Below, one piece after another: positions 1 through 9,940 of a stretch of 64,000 bases of DNA. Positions within the stretch are counted from its first letter, which is position 1. Each line of letters opens with the position of its first letter. The stretch is from Lycium barbarum (lineage: Eukaryota; Streptophyta; Magnoliopsida; Solanales; Solanaceae). The translations under genes were made by a program, and so were the position numbers. The notes beneath the pieces are model-generated. The model did no database searches and was not told the origin of the DNA. It saw nothing but the letters and a program-made list of their open reading frames with translations. Location of the stretch: assembly GCF_019175385.1 (NCBI RefSeq), contig NC_083345.1, forward strand, positions 119,477,657 to 119,541,656, written 5' to 3'.

Positions 1-1307
1 TTAAATAAATAAAGGTTGCTTATAATAAACAACACGAAGTTGTTTAAGCAACTCATTATTGCTTATACATGAACTCAATTGGAAATTAATTGATTGATCA
101 CAAATGAAAATTAACTAATATAAAAATCTTGTTTCTTGTAAAAACTAGTCATTTGATGAGTGATTAAATCCAACTTATTAATTTTATCACAATTGATCGC
201 AAAATTGATTTACTCAATTAAAATATCAAAAACTTTTAACAAAACCCAAAAAATTGCTTACAATAAACAACAAAAAGTTGTTTCGACAACTCCTAGTTAC
301 TTACAACAGAACCCCAATTCTTATGAAAACTTAGCAAACAATCGATTGTTGCTTAAGCAAATAGTAGTTATTTATGTTAAACAACACGAAGTTGTTTATG
401 AAACTGTTGGTTGTTTACATTAGAACTTATCGAACGGGTCATTGGATGTTCAATTGTTATCAAGTGAATACGTTGATGTTCAAATATTCATATAATCAAA
501 CAACACTGATTCCATTATCACTAGATTAGTAAGTTATTGTTAAACTATTGGTAGAGTCAATCAATTTTGCGATCAATTGTGATATTATTAATAAGTTGGG
601 TTTAATCGCTCATTGGACGACTCGTTTGATATTTAATTGTTATCAAGTGAATACGTTGACGTTCAAATATTCATATAATCAAACAACATTGATTCCATTA
701 TCACTAGATCAATAAGTTATTGTTAAACTATTAGTAGAGTCAATCAATTTTGCGGTCAATTGTGATATTATTAATAAGTTGGGTTTAACCACTCATTGGT
801 CGACTCGTTTGACATTTAATTGTTATCAAGTGAATACGTTGATGTTTAAATATTCATATAATCAAACAACATTCATTCCATTATCACTAGATCAGTAAAT
901 TTTTGTTAAACTATTAGTAGAGTCAATCAATTTTGCGATCAATTATGATATTATTAATAAGTTGGGTTTAATAACTCATTGAACGATTCGTTTGATATTT
1001 AATTGTTATCAAGTCAATAAGTTGATGTTTTAATATTCATATAATCAAACAACATTGATTCCATTATCATTGGATCAGTAAATTTTTGTTTAAACTATTA
1101 GTATAGTCAATTAATTGATGATAAAATTAATAAATTGGATTTAATCACTCATCAAATGAATAGTTTTTATAAGAAACAAGGTTTTTATATTAGTTAATTT
1201 TCATTTGTGATCAATCAATTAATTTCCAATTGAGTTCATGTATAAGCAATAATGAGTTGCTTAAACAACTTCGTGTTGTTTATTATAAGCAACCTTTATG
1301 TATTTAA
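1..1307. mobile_element. Foldback-type element with long terminal inverted repeats
   Basis: The first ~185 bases are the near-perfect reverse complement of about 1125-1307 (both arms carry GGTTGCTTATAATAAACAAC and CAATTGGAAATTAATTGATT). The left arm is still complementary at base 1, so the outer boundary may lie outside the window and no TSD can be read. The inner end of the left arm (around 185-215) is also complementary to a piece of each interior tandem unit, as in foldback/Mutator-foldback elements where subterminal sequence is amplified. Short dyads such as AACAACACGAAGTTGTT recur. There is no coding sequence; the small frame at 160-423 is an accident of the repeat. Confidence 0.75.
438..1140. 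repeat. ~182-bp tandem repeat, about four units
   Basis: Units start near 438, 612, 794 and 976, each at a CATTGG/CATTGA motif. Shared landmarks are TTTAATTGTTATCAAGTGAA, TTCATATAATCAAACAACA and CAATCAATTTTGCG. The spacing between units 2, 3 and 4 is 182 bp; the first unit is shorter and the last runs into the right arm of the foldback element. Units differ by scattered substitutions, so the array is not recent. Confidence 0.8.
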
Positions 1308-1920
1308 ACAACTACTAGTTGTTTACTTAGTTTTAATGAGATATAAGGTTATTGTATAAGCAACAAGGAGTTGTTTAAGCAACCAATAGTTGCTTGCGTA
1401 CTTTTACCTAATTTTTAGAACTTGAGTCCTAAATTCTTAAATAAGTAACCCAAAAGTCTCTTTTAATAAAATGTCCCACTAAACTACCGGTTGGGTTCGT
1501 TGAACATACACTTAATAATTTCTACTCCTGTTTTTGAACATACTTCTTAAACCAAATACCTAAAAGAACGTTACAATATTTCTTTTTAGACTTAATCCTA
1601 TTACAACTAAGATAGACAATACCTAATTAAGGTCCAAAACCTTACTATACAGCATATTTCCGTAAATACTACTAGATGGAAAAGGACTTGATTCCCTCTG
1701 AGCAAATGTGCGATAGTCTTTCCATTGTAGGAGTAAGACATATATTTATATTTAATTGGATGAAGGAAATATGTAAATTGATAATCCTTTTAAAAAAACA
1801 AAAAAAGTGTAAAACTGAGAATGTTAAATTTTTTAATAATATCTTTTACCTCACTATTAATATTATTGTCTAATAACACTTTTGTACCTCATTAAACAAC
1901 TATAATGTAATTCAAGTAAT
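1308..1920. other. AT-rich spacer, no gene seen
   Basis: No supported coding sequence. The first 90 bases contain more short dyads of the foldback type (around CAAGGAGTTGTTTAAGCAAC). The rest looks like unstructured intergenic DNA. Confidence 0.5.
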
Positions 1921-2109
1921 CAGGGGCGGAGCCAAGTGGTCGCCAGGGTGTTCACCCGAATCCCCTTCGGCAAAAAATTACCATGTATACACAAGGTTAA
2001 AATTATTTTTTTATGTATAAATAGTAGATGTTGAACCCCCTTGGCTTCCTCGTTTCTTACTCTTTTATATTTTTGAACTCCCTAGAGAAAACTTCTGACT
2101 CCACCACTG
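1921..2109. mobile_element. hAT-type MITE (CAGGGGCGGA family, copy 1)
   Basis: Begins CAGGGGCGGAGCC and ends CTCCACCACTG, imperfect inverted termini. The 8 bases on the left (1913-1920, CAAGTAAT) match the 8 on the right (2110-2117, CAAATAAT) at 7 of 8 positions, fitting an old 8-bp hAT target duplication. It is 189 bp and non-coding. Related copies lie at 47056 and 57092. Confidence 0.85.
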
Positions 2110-2117
2110 CAAATAAT

Positions 2118-2630
2118 ATTACCTAACATTTCTTTATGGTGATAATTGATAGGGAATTGTGCAATGCACATTCGTAGAGACTAATTATTTTAAAAGCATG
2201 AATATAAATATTAATTGACCAAAATATCCTTCAAATATTGAACTACTTTTATACCTCTTTAAGTTAAAACTTTCTCTAGAAAGTAATATCATATTGAATA
2301 AAATTGTAATATTAATTTTTTCTAATATCTAGGACTTCGAACTCAACTAAAAAAATATTTTTTTATTTAAAAGAAAACATAATTATATTCGGATTTTACT
2401 AGATATCTTTGACTTTGATTTCCAGTAAAGAATTGTTATTTGAATACAATTTTAAAACTATAATCCTAAATCTCTACACTATCAAGACGAGTTGGAGAAG
2501 GAATTTACCTGATCAAATTAAATACTTTTATAGTCGGGCCCTTTAGAGCCTACCATCACAAATAATAAAACAACTTAATAATGATTAGAGACACAAAACT
2601 AAAATATTCTTACGAGTGTGATAAATTATA
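2118..2630. other. AT-rich spacer, no gene seen
   Basis: No open frame with coding character, RNA gene or clear repeat was recognised here. Confidence 0.45.
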
Positions 2631-2879
2631 CTCCCCCGTTTCAATTTGTTTATTTTAGTTTGACTTGACAAAAAGTTTAAGAAAATAAAGAAGGCTTGAA
2701 TCTTGTAGTATTAAATTAAAGATGTGTGTGAGTATTAAAATACCATTTGAATCTTGAGGTCTTAAATATATTATGTAGGATATTGGGTATAAGTAGTTAC
2801 TAAATGTAGAAAGTGGCTTTCTTTTCTAAACAGACCAAAAAGTAAAGTAAGATAAACAAATTGAAATTGAGAAAGTGAT
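2631..2879. mobile_element. Stowaway-like MITE
   Basis: The left end CTCCCCCGTTTCAATTTG, preceded by TA, resembles the Stowaway/Tc1-mariner CTCCCTCCGT terminus. The right end near 2855-2879 carries the complement (CAAATTGAAATTGAGAAAGT), followed by TA. About 250 bp and non-coding. The right boundary is approximate. Confidence 0.65.
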
Positions 2880-3190
2880 TAAGAGTTATTCACTTGATTT
2901 GATATTAAGTGATTAAATAAATTGAGTTGATCATTTTATTTGGTATTAGGTGATTAACAAATACACAATGGTGGAAAAAGTGGGAAACTGACATTTGTGA
3001 AGCCAAATAGAGATATAAAATAAAGACAAAAGTAGTAAATATACAAACTATGAAAAGATTATCTTCAACGATTGTCGTTCTTTCCATGCATTGTTATGTG
3101 ATCCGACCATAATTAAGGAGCTCGCGACTTTTTTAGTATGACAAAAAAAAAAAACAAACAAACTAACACAAATTTTTTTTACATAAGTAG
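2880..3190. other. Spacer, no gene seen
   Basis: AT-rich DNA between the Stowaway-like MITE and the MULE. A 60-codon minus-strand frame crosses it but has no coding features. Confidence 0.4.
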
Positions 3191-3465
3191 GTTTCACGCA
3201 CGAATTTCGTGCGTGAAAGAGGGCAACAAAATCTACCCCTTTGTTCTTTGGCCAATTTTTTTAAAAAATTGACCTTTTTTCCATATTTTGACTAAAGATT
3301 AGTCATGTTTCAAAACGCCGAAATATCAATATTTTATATAGAACTTAATATCTTTTTTTGCGTACAATAATGTCGGCTCATTACATTAAGTACACCTAAA
3401 CATTTGGATCGTCGTTTTAGGGGTTCTAAAGTACCCCGAAGTAAGTTTTGTTTGTTTGGAAACTT
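3191..3465. repeat. Left TIR of the MULE, starting with a palindrome
   Basis: Imperfect inverted copy of 7150-7402. The outermost 27 bases (3192-3218) are themselves a near-perfect dyad: TTTCACGCACG, a centre of AATTT, then CGTGCGTGAAA. The right TIR end carries a decayed version of the same dyad (TTTCACGCAC ... GTGCATGAAA, 7375-7400). Confidence 0.85.
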
Positions 3466-3510
3466 GTTAGTGTTATTTTGGTTCAACTTATATAGCAACA
3501 AAGCTTCTAA

Positions 3511-3744
3511 TTAATCATCATTGGGCGAAGGAGGGGACGAAGGAACCGGAGGACCTAGAGCCAGTTTGCCAATGGGTATTGGCTTTGTCAAGCTAGATGC
3601 ACCGTTTCTCGGAGGAGAGAAAACAACCTGAAGATATTCATCCGTGTCACATAGAAAATTCGAACACGAGTTAACAAAGCCATTAATATTAATTAAACCT
3701 TTGATACCATACAACACCCTTTCATCTATCTTGTAAAAGTTCAT
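3511..3744 (-). CDS. Small hypothetical ORF just inside the left MULE TIR
   Basis: A 77-codon frame on the same strand as the two accessory ORFs. Its C-terminus is proline/serine rich (PPVPSSPPSPNDD) and the N-terminal part has no recognised motif. It may be the last part of a longer captured or accessory gene, or non-coding. Only its position inside the element and its orientation support it. No family is recognised. Confidence 0.25.
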   Translation of the reverse strand: MNFYKIDERVLYGIKGLININGFVNSCSNFLCDTDEYLQVVFSPPRNGASSLTKPIPIGKLALGPPVPSSPPSPNDD

Positions 3745-4148
3745 TATATTCTCTTTCTTTTTCTCTTCTTGTTCTTATTTTAGCAATGACAACAGCAATT
3801 TCAGCCAAGAAACACTTAACCTAGAGGCTGAAGAGTTCAAACCAACTTCCATGTAGAAAAATGGAGTGCCTTCTCTTCCCCACTTAGCCATTTTTCAGCA
3901 AACTCTTCTCCTTCATTTCCTCCATTTCCACCACTTCAACACACTTTGCTATAGAACCCGATGTTTGTGAATGCGGTTATTGTTGTTGAATTTTTTATGG
4001 ATTATTAACTCTAGAAATTAATAATAGACTTAAACAATCAAAACAAATTTAAAACTTACTAATTGTTTTTCTTATTGATGACTTCATCATAAACTAACAA
4101 TACAAATTAACCGCATGAGGTAGAAATTTAAAAGAACTTAAATAACCC

Positions 4149-4683
4149 CTAATCTTCATTAGAATAGAAGTCCACAATATCGTCGTCAGAAAAATATTGG
4201 CGGTTTCTTAAGACATATCTTTTTTCAGTAGATGTCAGTTCTCTACCGGTTGATGATGCTTGTTCTTCGGCCAACTTTAGCATGTAAAATCTACAACGTC
4301 TTGCCAGCATTCTATTGTTTTCTTTTCTAATCCTTTGTACGACAAGCTCACAAGTTTCTGGACCTACTCGAGGCATGTTTATTGAGTACCTTGTTGGGAT
4401 TGGAGCGTTGAGATTTTCCAAGTCACGAACAAGACGTTCTGATTCGGCAAGCCGATGTGACCATTCTCGGCGTAAACCGCAAATAATATTCTGGCGAATC
4501 TGAATATTTCACACTGCAAAAATCATCATTACGCTCTATAAGAAGGTGGGGATTTAGATCGTCTAGTTTGAAATCGCAGTTATCACTCAAAAAACTACTA
4601 TGATTTGAACTCTCATCATCACTGCTATTTGGTTCTTTTGGAAGGAGTAAAGACCAAGCGGCGTTTCTACTACTCCTCGACAT
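4149..4683 (-). pseudogene. MULE accessory ORF, copy 2 (frameshifted)
   Basis: Reads leftward from the ATG at 4683 for ~60 codons of acidic, serine-rich sequence (SSDDESSNHSS, DNCDFKLDDLNP). It then loses frame near 4500-4510 and stops at 4423. In the shifted frame the reading continues through REWSHRLAESERLV and KENNRMLARRCRFYM to a stop at 4149, ending in the acidic tail DDDIVDFYSNED. The middle and tail align with the neighbouring 140-codon ORF at 4812-5234 (shared R-EENNRM/KENNRM core, PR-G/P-E segment, acidic C-terminus), so the two are paralogues. A TATA-like motif lies ~40 bp upstream of the ATG. The function is unknown; a helical, possibly coiled-coil centre is likely from the heptad-like charged pattern. 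Confidence 0.6.
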
Positions 4684-4720
4684 TGAATACGTTGTAGTCT
4701 AATAACAAAAGAAAAGACTA

Positions 4721-4730
4721 CTTATATAGT
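4721..4730 (-). promoter_or_regulatory. TATA-like box for accessory ORF copy 2
   Basis: On the minus strand the sequence reads ACTATATAAG, about 40 bp ahead of the ATG at 4683, a plausible core-promoter position given a short leader. Confidence 0.4.
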
Positions 4731-4811
4731 TACAAACCCGCATGTACTCAAAGTTTTTTTGGGGGGGGGGGTGTCTTTATGACCCTACCTACTTACTTTA
4801 TACAAAAATTA

Positions 4812-5234
4812 TTAATCTTCATCGGACATCTCACAGTCCAAATCCCACTTGGATCTAAATCTTGTGCTACCATGTACACCATATTCTACCCTAAGGTAAT
4901 ATATTTGCATCCGATTATTCTCTTCGCGAAAACGGTTAAGAGCAAAATTAAACTCTTGTGGAGTTCCACGAGGCATTGACATATCACGTTTTTTTGGGCG
5001 TTTAAGCCCTACTGATGCTAACTTTTCCTCCAGTGCTGCAGCCTCCTTAACACGCCAATCCCACTCCACTCTCATTTTATTATTGTATTCTCGATTGAAT
5101 ATGTTGTTAAGGTTATTTGAGTATTGAAAATCATCATCATCTAGTTCCCATGTCCTACCCATTGCTTCGAATATGTTTCCTGGGGTAAAACATGTAATAG
5201 AATCAAAATTACCAAATTGGGTGTAGAATGACAT
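4812..5234 (-). CDS. MULE accessory ORF, copy 1: acidic protein of unknown function
   Basis: Uninterrupted 140-codon frame starting at 5234. The N-terminal third contains DDDDF; the centre (residues ~55-80) is a charged helix-forming stretch (WDWRVKEAAALEEKLASVGL), followed by a basic patch (KRPKKRD), then the shared core (FREENNRM, ~residues 105-112) and the acidic C-terminus EMSDED. It faces away from the transposase and is paralogous to the broken ORF at 4149-4683. MuDR-type elements are known to carry a second gene convergent with the transposase (mudrB), but no similarity to MURB is claimed. The start is chosen because a TATA box lies ~50 bp upstream and a 145-bp tandem array lies beyond it. 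It could be a MULE accessory factor or a captured host fragment; no family is recognised. Confidence 0.55.
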   Translation of the reverse strand: MSFYTQFGNFDSITCFTPGNIFEAMGRTWELDDDDFQYSNNLNNIFNREYNNKMRVEWDWRVKEAAALEEKLASVGLKRPKKRDMSMPRGTPQEFNFALNRFREENNRMQIYYLRVEYGVHGSTRFRSKWDLDCEMSDED

Positions 5235-5280
5235 GATAACTCGTTTTAATGTGAATGCTGCCAGAAATTGTCAATCATGT

Positions 5281-5290
5281 TATATATAGT
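5281..5290 (-). promoter_or_regulatory. TATA-like box for accessory ORF copy 1
   Basis: On the minus strand reads ACTATATATA, ~50 bp upstream of the ATG at 5234 and next to the upstream tandem array. The matching arrangement at the second accessory ORF supports it. Confidence 0.45.
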
Positions 5291-5306
5291 ACTTCATTAT
5301 TTTACC

Positions 5307-5676
5307 GTTTTAATATGATTCTCACTTGTATTGCGCATCATTTTAATGCGCAATGTAAGTGTTGATTTGACAACACACCACGCATGACAATTTCAGGAAT
5401 CTATGACACATAAAGGCTTGATTTGACAATACAATGCTGCATTATTTGATAGTTTTAATATGACTCTCACTTGTATTGGGCACCATTTTAATGCGCAATG
5501 TAAGTGTTGATTTGACAACACACCACGCATGACAATTTCAGGAATCTATGACACATAAAGGCTTGATTTGACAATACAATGCTATGTTATTTGACCATTT
5601 TAATATGACTCTCACTTGTATTGCGCACCATTTTAATGCGCAATGTAAGTGTTGGTTTGACAACACACCACGCATG
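5307..5676. repeat. 145-bp tandem repeat (2.5 units) inside the MULE
   Basis: Units begin at 5307, 5452 and 5597 with TTTTAATATGA(T/C)TCTCAC. Each contains an imperfect dyad, ATTGCGCA ... TGCGCAAT, separated by ~9 bases. The third unit breaks off at CACGCATG (5676), exactly where recognisable transposase sequence begins, so the array seems to have replaced the N-terminal part of the transposase gene. It also lies directly upstream of accessory ORF 1. Confidence 0.85.
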
Positions 5677-6758
5677 GGTCAATATTCCCTCTTGCTTTCG
5701 CAATTTCCGCTAACGAGAGCAACGACACATGGGGGTCTTTTTGACCTATTTGAAGATTCATGTTATTAAGGATCGTGCGGGCATATGCGTGCTGTCTGAT
5801 CATCATAAAGGCATATTGCACTGTATGGATAATTTGCCGGGATGACAGCCTCTTCTTGTTTACCATTGCTATTGCTTAAGGCACTTGAAGGCAAATTTGC
5901 AATCAAAATTTCACAATGGCACTCTAAACAAATTGATGTGGGGGGCTGCGATGGAGCATCAACAAAGAAAGTGGGCTGCAAAAATGGATCTGATCAGGGC
6001 AGTTAGTGAACCCGCATACGTTTGGTTGATGAAGCTCGAAATTGAAAAATGGACGCTTCATGCTGATGGTGGCAAAATATGAGGCATGCTCACAACAAAC
6101 AACTCAGAGTCTTTCAATGGCTTGCTGAAATCTGCTTGGGGACTACCTGTCACCGTAATGATGAGAATGACTTTCAAGCAGGTTGTGGAGCTATTTGTGC
6201 TTAGGAAAAGGCAGGCCGGAGTGATATTAGCCGAAGGCAGGACATGGATGCCAAAACCCTCCAATAAGATGGAGCATTATAGAAAAAAATGTGAGCTATG
6301 AAGTTAGGACAGATTATTACAACAGTAAGGATGGAAATGTGCATACCGTTTATGAGGCAACAAGAAAATGCACTTGTGGTAAGTGGCAAACATACTACAT
6401 GCCGTGTTCTCATGCTGTAAAGTGCTTCGAGAGAATGAAAAAAATGGTAACAAGTTATGTGGCGGGAGAATACAAGGTCCACAATTACTTTAGAGCATAT
6501 TCCGTCCAATTCCACCCGCTTGGTAATGAAGCTTATTGGCCAAACGAGCCGTTTTCGATGGTTGCTAACAAGGATTACATCAGGAAATTGGGAATGAACT
6601 CACGGAGTCGTAGACCCAATCAATTGGATGTTAGTGAAAGAACTTACTCTCGCAAGTGCTCTATATGTAAGCAATATGGCCATGACAAGCATTCGTGTGG
6701 GCAACAAGGCCGTGGGGGTACATGCATGTCTCGAAGTAATAGAGCCTCTAGAACTTGA
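5677..6758 (+). pseudogene. MULE (MURA-type) transposase, 5'-truncated and frameshifted
   Basis: Conceptual reading across frame breaks gives transposase hallmarks in order. These are an FPLAFAISANE segment (5690-5725), KDRAGICVLSDHHKG with the second catalytic Asp (~5775-5810), a C-x2-H motif (YCLRHL, ~5870), and TTNNSESFNGLL with the expected catalytic Glu (~6093-6128). A SWIM zinc finger follows (CTC ... CSH, ~6370-6412), then a C-x2-C-x4-H-x4-C knuckle (~6658-6700). The N-terminal region with the first Asp is missing, replaced by the tandem array. There are frameshifts near 5735 and 6290, and stops near 5840 and at 6080. The last 155 codons (6291-6758) form a clean frame covering SWIM and knuckle. 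It is clearly Mutator superfamily and inactive as it stands. Confidence 0.85.
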
Positions 6759-7149
6759 AGATTGTATTGTTATTGTAATTTAGTATTGTATTGCTTTGAA
6801 TCAGTATTGTAATTTAATGGAATGAATTATTTTTGAATAAGTATAAACCTCTCGTATTGGATGAATTATTATTAAATAAAATATTTATATTTGTACATTC
6901 AAATATAATATTTAAACATAAAGATAACAAGTTTCCAAACAATACAAAATACACATTACATTAAAAAAAAGCGGATCACAGAAAGACATAGCAAAAACAA
7001 AAAAGAAAAAAAAAAAAAAAAACAACAACATAATATAAAAAATTAAAGGTAGATCAAAATATTCTTATTTGTACATTCGATTTGACTAAATAATAAAACA
7101 CTTAGATCAAAATCCTATAAAATATGACACTTAAACTTAAAGCAGACAA

Positions 7150-7402
7150 GTTTCCAAACAAACAAAATTTACTTCGGGGCACTTTAGAACCCCTAAAACG
7201 ACGATCCAGACATTTAGTTATACTTGATGTAATGAGGCGGCATTATTGTACGCAAAAAAAGATATTAAATCCTATATAAAATATTGATATTTCGGGTTTT
7301 TGAAACATGACTAATCTTTGCCCAAAGTATGGAAAAAACATGAATTTGATAGCTTTAAAAAAAAAGTTAGCCTATTTCACGCACAAAATCTGTGCATGAA
7401 AG
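7150..7402. repeat. Right TIR of the MULE
   Basis: Inverted counterpart of 3191-3465 with scattered mismatches (roughly 10-15 percent by eye), implying an old insertion. Confidence 0.85.
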
Positions 7403-7566
7403 GACTAAACTAAAAAAGTTACAGTTTCGTCCTGAATACTAGTTTGGTAACTTCTTTTTTTTTTCTTTTTTTTTTTTTGTGTTATTTTGGTTCCAATTTT
7501 TTTTTTTGACTCACTTAAGTCGCGGATTCATAATTAAGTCATCACAACCATTTGGTCAAGGAAAAA

Positions 7567-7677
7567 CTATTAGTGGGGAGCGCTTCTCTCGAATGGGCCA
7601 TACACGATGCGAATTCAAATATAGTCGGTTTTCAGTAACGAATACCGAACACCGGATGAAAAATAAAAAATAAAAAA
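7567..7677 (+). mobile_element. 5'-truncated tRNA-derived SINE (Solanaceae type)
   Basis: Contains GGGGAGCGCTTCTC, GAATGGGCCATAC and a decayed AATACCGAACACCGGATG, the 3' body of the common Solanaceae SINE. It ends in an A-rich tail and is flanked by a direct repeat, CATTTGGTCAAGG (from 7549) and CATTTGGTCAAG (from ~7679), as expected for target-primed insertion. Confidence 0.7.
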
Positions 7678-7699
7678 ATCATTTGGTCAAGAAAAATAC

Positions 7700-8439
7700 T
7701 TAAAAAAAAATTAAACAAAAAAGATTTTACCTCTAATAGTATAAAACTTTGTACCTCAAAAAACAAAGGAAATGTAATTAAAACGTTACTAACTCAATTC
7801 TTAATGTTGATTATTTTAATCCTAATATAGTTTCCCACATAGGTAAAAGCATAAAGGATATCTATCAAAAACAACATTTTGATGGGAAATATTAAATGGA
7901 TACGATCAAATAATATTTTTGTACCTCATAAAATAAATAATATAACCTAACATTTATTACGATTGAAAGAGAATGACGTGGGTGGCACGTTCATAGAGAG
8001 TAGTATTATTAAAAATAGGATAGTTATAGGACAAAAAGTGGTTAGAATAGTTATTAATTAGCTAATTTAGTTAGTGTTTTTAATTTTAATTTAAAAATAA
8101 TAATTGGAAGTTACCAAGTGGTGAAGTTAATAAATGAAAAAAGAGAAATAAAAAAATTACAAACACAGGGACAATTTGGTTCCACCAAATCAAGATAGTG
8201 GTCCGGAACTTCCAAACAGTTACTTAGAATTTTATAGTTTTGCATTTTAATTTTATTTGTATCTTTAAAAAAAAGGAAGGGAAAAAAAGAGACAAGGAAA
8301 GGGGAAAAGAGAAAAGAGAAAAGAGAAAAGAGAAAAGGGAAAAAGACAAAAAAGCAAGAAAAAAAAAACTAAATAATTTAACCTTAGTGCACATCTCTTA
8401 ACCCCATTAACTCCATTTAACTCACAAACACAACATTTT
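7700..8439. other. AT-rich spacer with purine-rich microsatellite
   Basis: No gene seen. At ~8273-8365 the plus strand is almost pure A/G with GAGAAAA repeats. Confidence 0.5.
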
Positions 8440-9940
8440 TTTGCACGGATTGCCCTTCGTTTGGGGTGGTCTTTAAATTTTGCCCCTCAAATTTGTGGTC
8501 TTTAAATTTTGCCCTTCATAGTTGTAGTCTTTAAATTTTGCCCTTTGCTTAGAAAGATGAGCGAATACATGAAGTTCTGGGTTCGAACCCCCGCTCAGGC
8601 ATAAAATAAAAAAATAATTTCGCAAGACAGGACTGAGGGAGTGTATGCCGGATTCAGCATACAATCTTTAAGAAAAAGTTAAAGTTATGCCGGACCCGGC
8701 ATAACTAAAAGTCTGCCCCCTCCGGCAGACTTTTAGTTAAACATAACTAAAAGTCTGCCGGAGGGGGCATACAAAATTTAAACTTTGCCTTATAAGGCAA
8801 ACTTTATTTTTGGTTGAAAGTCTATTTTATTCCATCCAAAAAACTTGTACAGCACAAAGTTGAAGCTGACCCTCAACTGTACATGGTAAAATTCCTACTC
8901 ACTAACTTGTATAAGTCAAACTAGGAGCAACTATTACATTAAAAAAATAACAACCAGTTTCAATCAACTACACTTAGCTAGGGATAGCAATTCATAGCAG
9001 CAAGAGCTCTCTGCCATTTGAAGTTGTTCCTGCCTTGGATGTGAATATGTTATGCAATCTCTCTGCAGAGTCTATCAGGAAGAAACTGAGTATTTTGAAA
9101 TATGAGTAGGTTCCTTTCTCTCCAAACCAATGCCACTAGCATACCAAAAATGCAGCAAGTAATGGAGCAGTGGCCTGATTTGTGTCTAGCAATGTGTGAG
9201 ATCCATTTGATTTCATCTTGCCAGCCCCCTATTCTTCTAGTGTACCCCAGCCATACCAACAATCTGTACCACATCCCTTTTGTGATGGAGCATTCAAAAT
9301 AAAGATGGGAAAATGTTTCTTGGGTCTGCCCACAAAAGATGCAATCAGGTGGCACTTGAATGCCAAATTTGTGAAGTCTATCAACAGTTACTAATCTACC
9401 TTGTATTGCCAGCCAAAGTGTGAATTTGTATATGGGATGGACATTTGGTTGCAGCATAATACTTTTCCATGTAACTTTGGTATATATGCTTGAAAAAATA
9501 CATATATATGCTTCAAGGCAAAGTTTGCCCATAAGGCATAAGTATGCCCCCATCGGCATAAGTTTGGTAAATCCTTAACAAGTTTATGCCGATGGGGGCA
9601 TACTTTTAATGGGCAAACTTTTATGCCGGATCCGGCATAAACTTGTGAAGGAATTATCAAAGTTATGCCGAAACCGGCATACTTATGCCAAGTCTGCCAT
9701 GAGGCATAAGTATACCGGGTCCGGCATAACTTTGCTAATTCCTTCACAAGTGTATACCGATGGGGCATAGCGAAATTTAAACTTTGCCTTGCGATTTTTT
9801 TTTTAAAATTTTGACTGTGTGGGGGTTCGAACCTGAAACTCATGGGATTTAGCGAAGGGCAAAATTTAAAGATTTCAAATATGAATGGCAAAATTTAAAG
9901 ACCACCCCAAAAGAAGGACAATTCTGCGAATTGCCCCAAA
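8440..9940. mobile_element. Inverted-repeat element carrying a LINE fragment and GCCGGATCCGGC-type hairpins
   Basis: The left arm (TTTGGGGTGGTCTTTAAATT, AAATTTTGCCC repeated, 8460-8545) is inverted at the right (AAATTTAAAGACCACCCCAA, 9840-9910). Both arms also contain a GGTTCGAACC-like site (8580 and 9825). Between them are AT-rich DNA, a LINE zf-RVT remnant and two clusters of short dyads of the form TATGCCGG(A/N)CCGGCATA (8645-8775 and 9515-9770). No TSD could be fixed. The overall shape suggests a foldback or Mutator-like non-autonomous element that picked up other sequence. Confidence 0.55.
8975..9478 (-). pseudogene. LINE reverse transcriptase zinc-binding (zf-RVT) fragment
   Basis: The minus strand encodes YKFTLWLAIQGRL, DRLHKFGIQVPPDCIFCG, FSHLYFEC and GMWYRLLVWLG. 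This is the pattern of the zinc-binding region that follows the reverse transcriptase in plant L1-like LINEs (C-x2-C ... H-x4-C; cysteines near 9340-9360). An in-frame stop at 9050 interrupts further LINE-like sequence (NFKWQRALAA). No RT or endonuclease part is present, so this is a dead 3' fragment embedded in the inverted-repeat element. Confidence 0.75.

Larger units (their letters stand above)
3191..7402. mobile_element. Mutator-like element (MULE) with ~270-bp TIRs and opposite-strand accessory ORFs
   Basis: Sequence at 3191-3465 is the inverted copy of 7150-7402: both carry TTTTGTTTGTTTGGAAACTT, GGATCGTCGTTTTAGGGGTT and ATATCAATATTTTATATA. The interior holds the C-terminal two thirds of a MURA-type transposase on the plus strand and two related acidic ORFs on the minus strand. 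No convincing 9-bp TSD was found, so the outer ends may be eroded. The transposase lacks its N-terminus and has frame breaks, so the copy is not autonomous. Confidence 0.85.

Noticed and set aside
160..423. 87-codon frame at the left edge
   Set aside because: Lies in the foldback arm and repeat sequence; low-complexity composition.
5633..5981. Minus-strand frames of 71-77 codons
   Set aside because: Antisense shadows of the MULE transposase, whose plus-strand motifs are clear.
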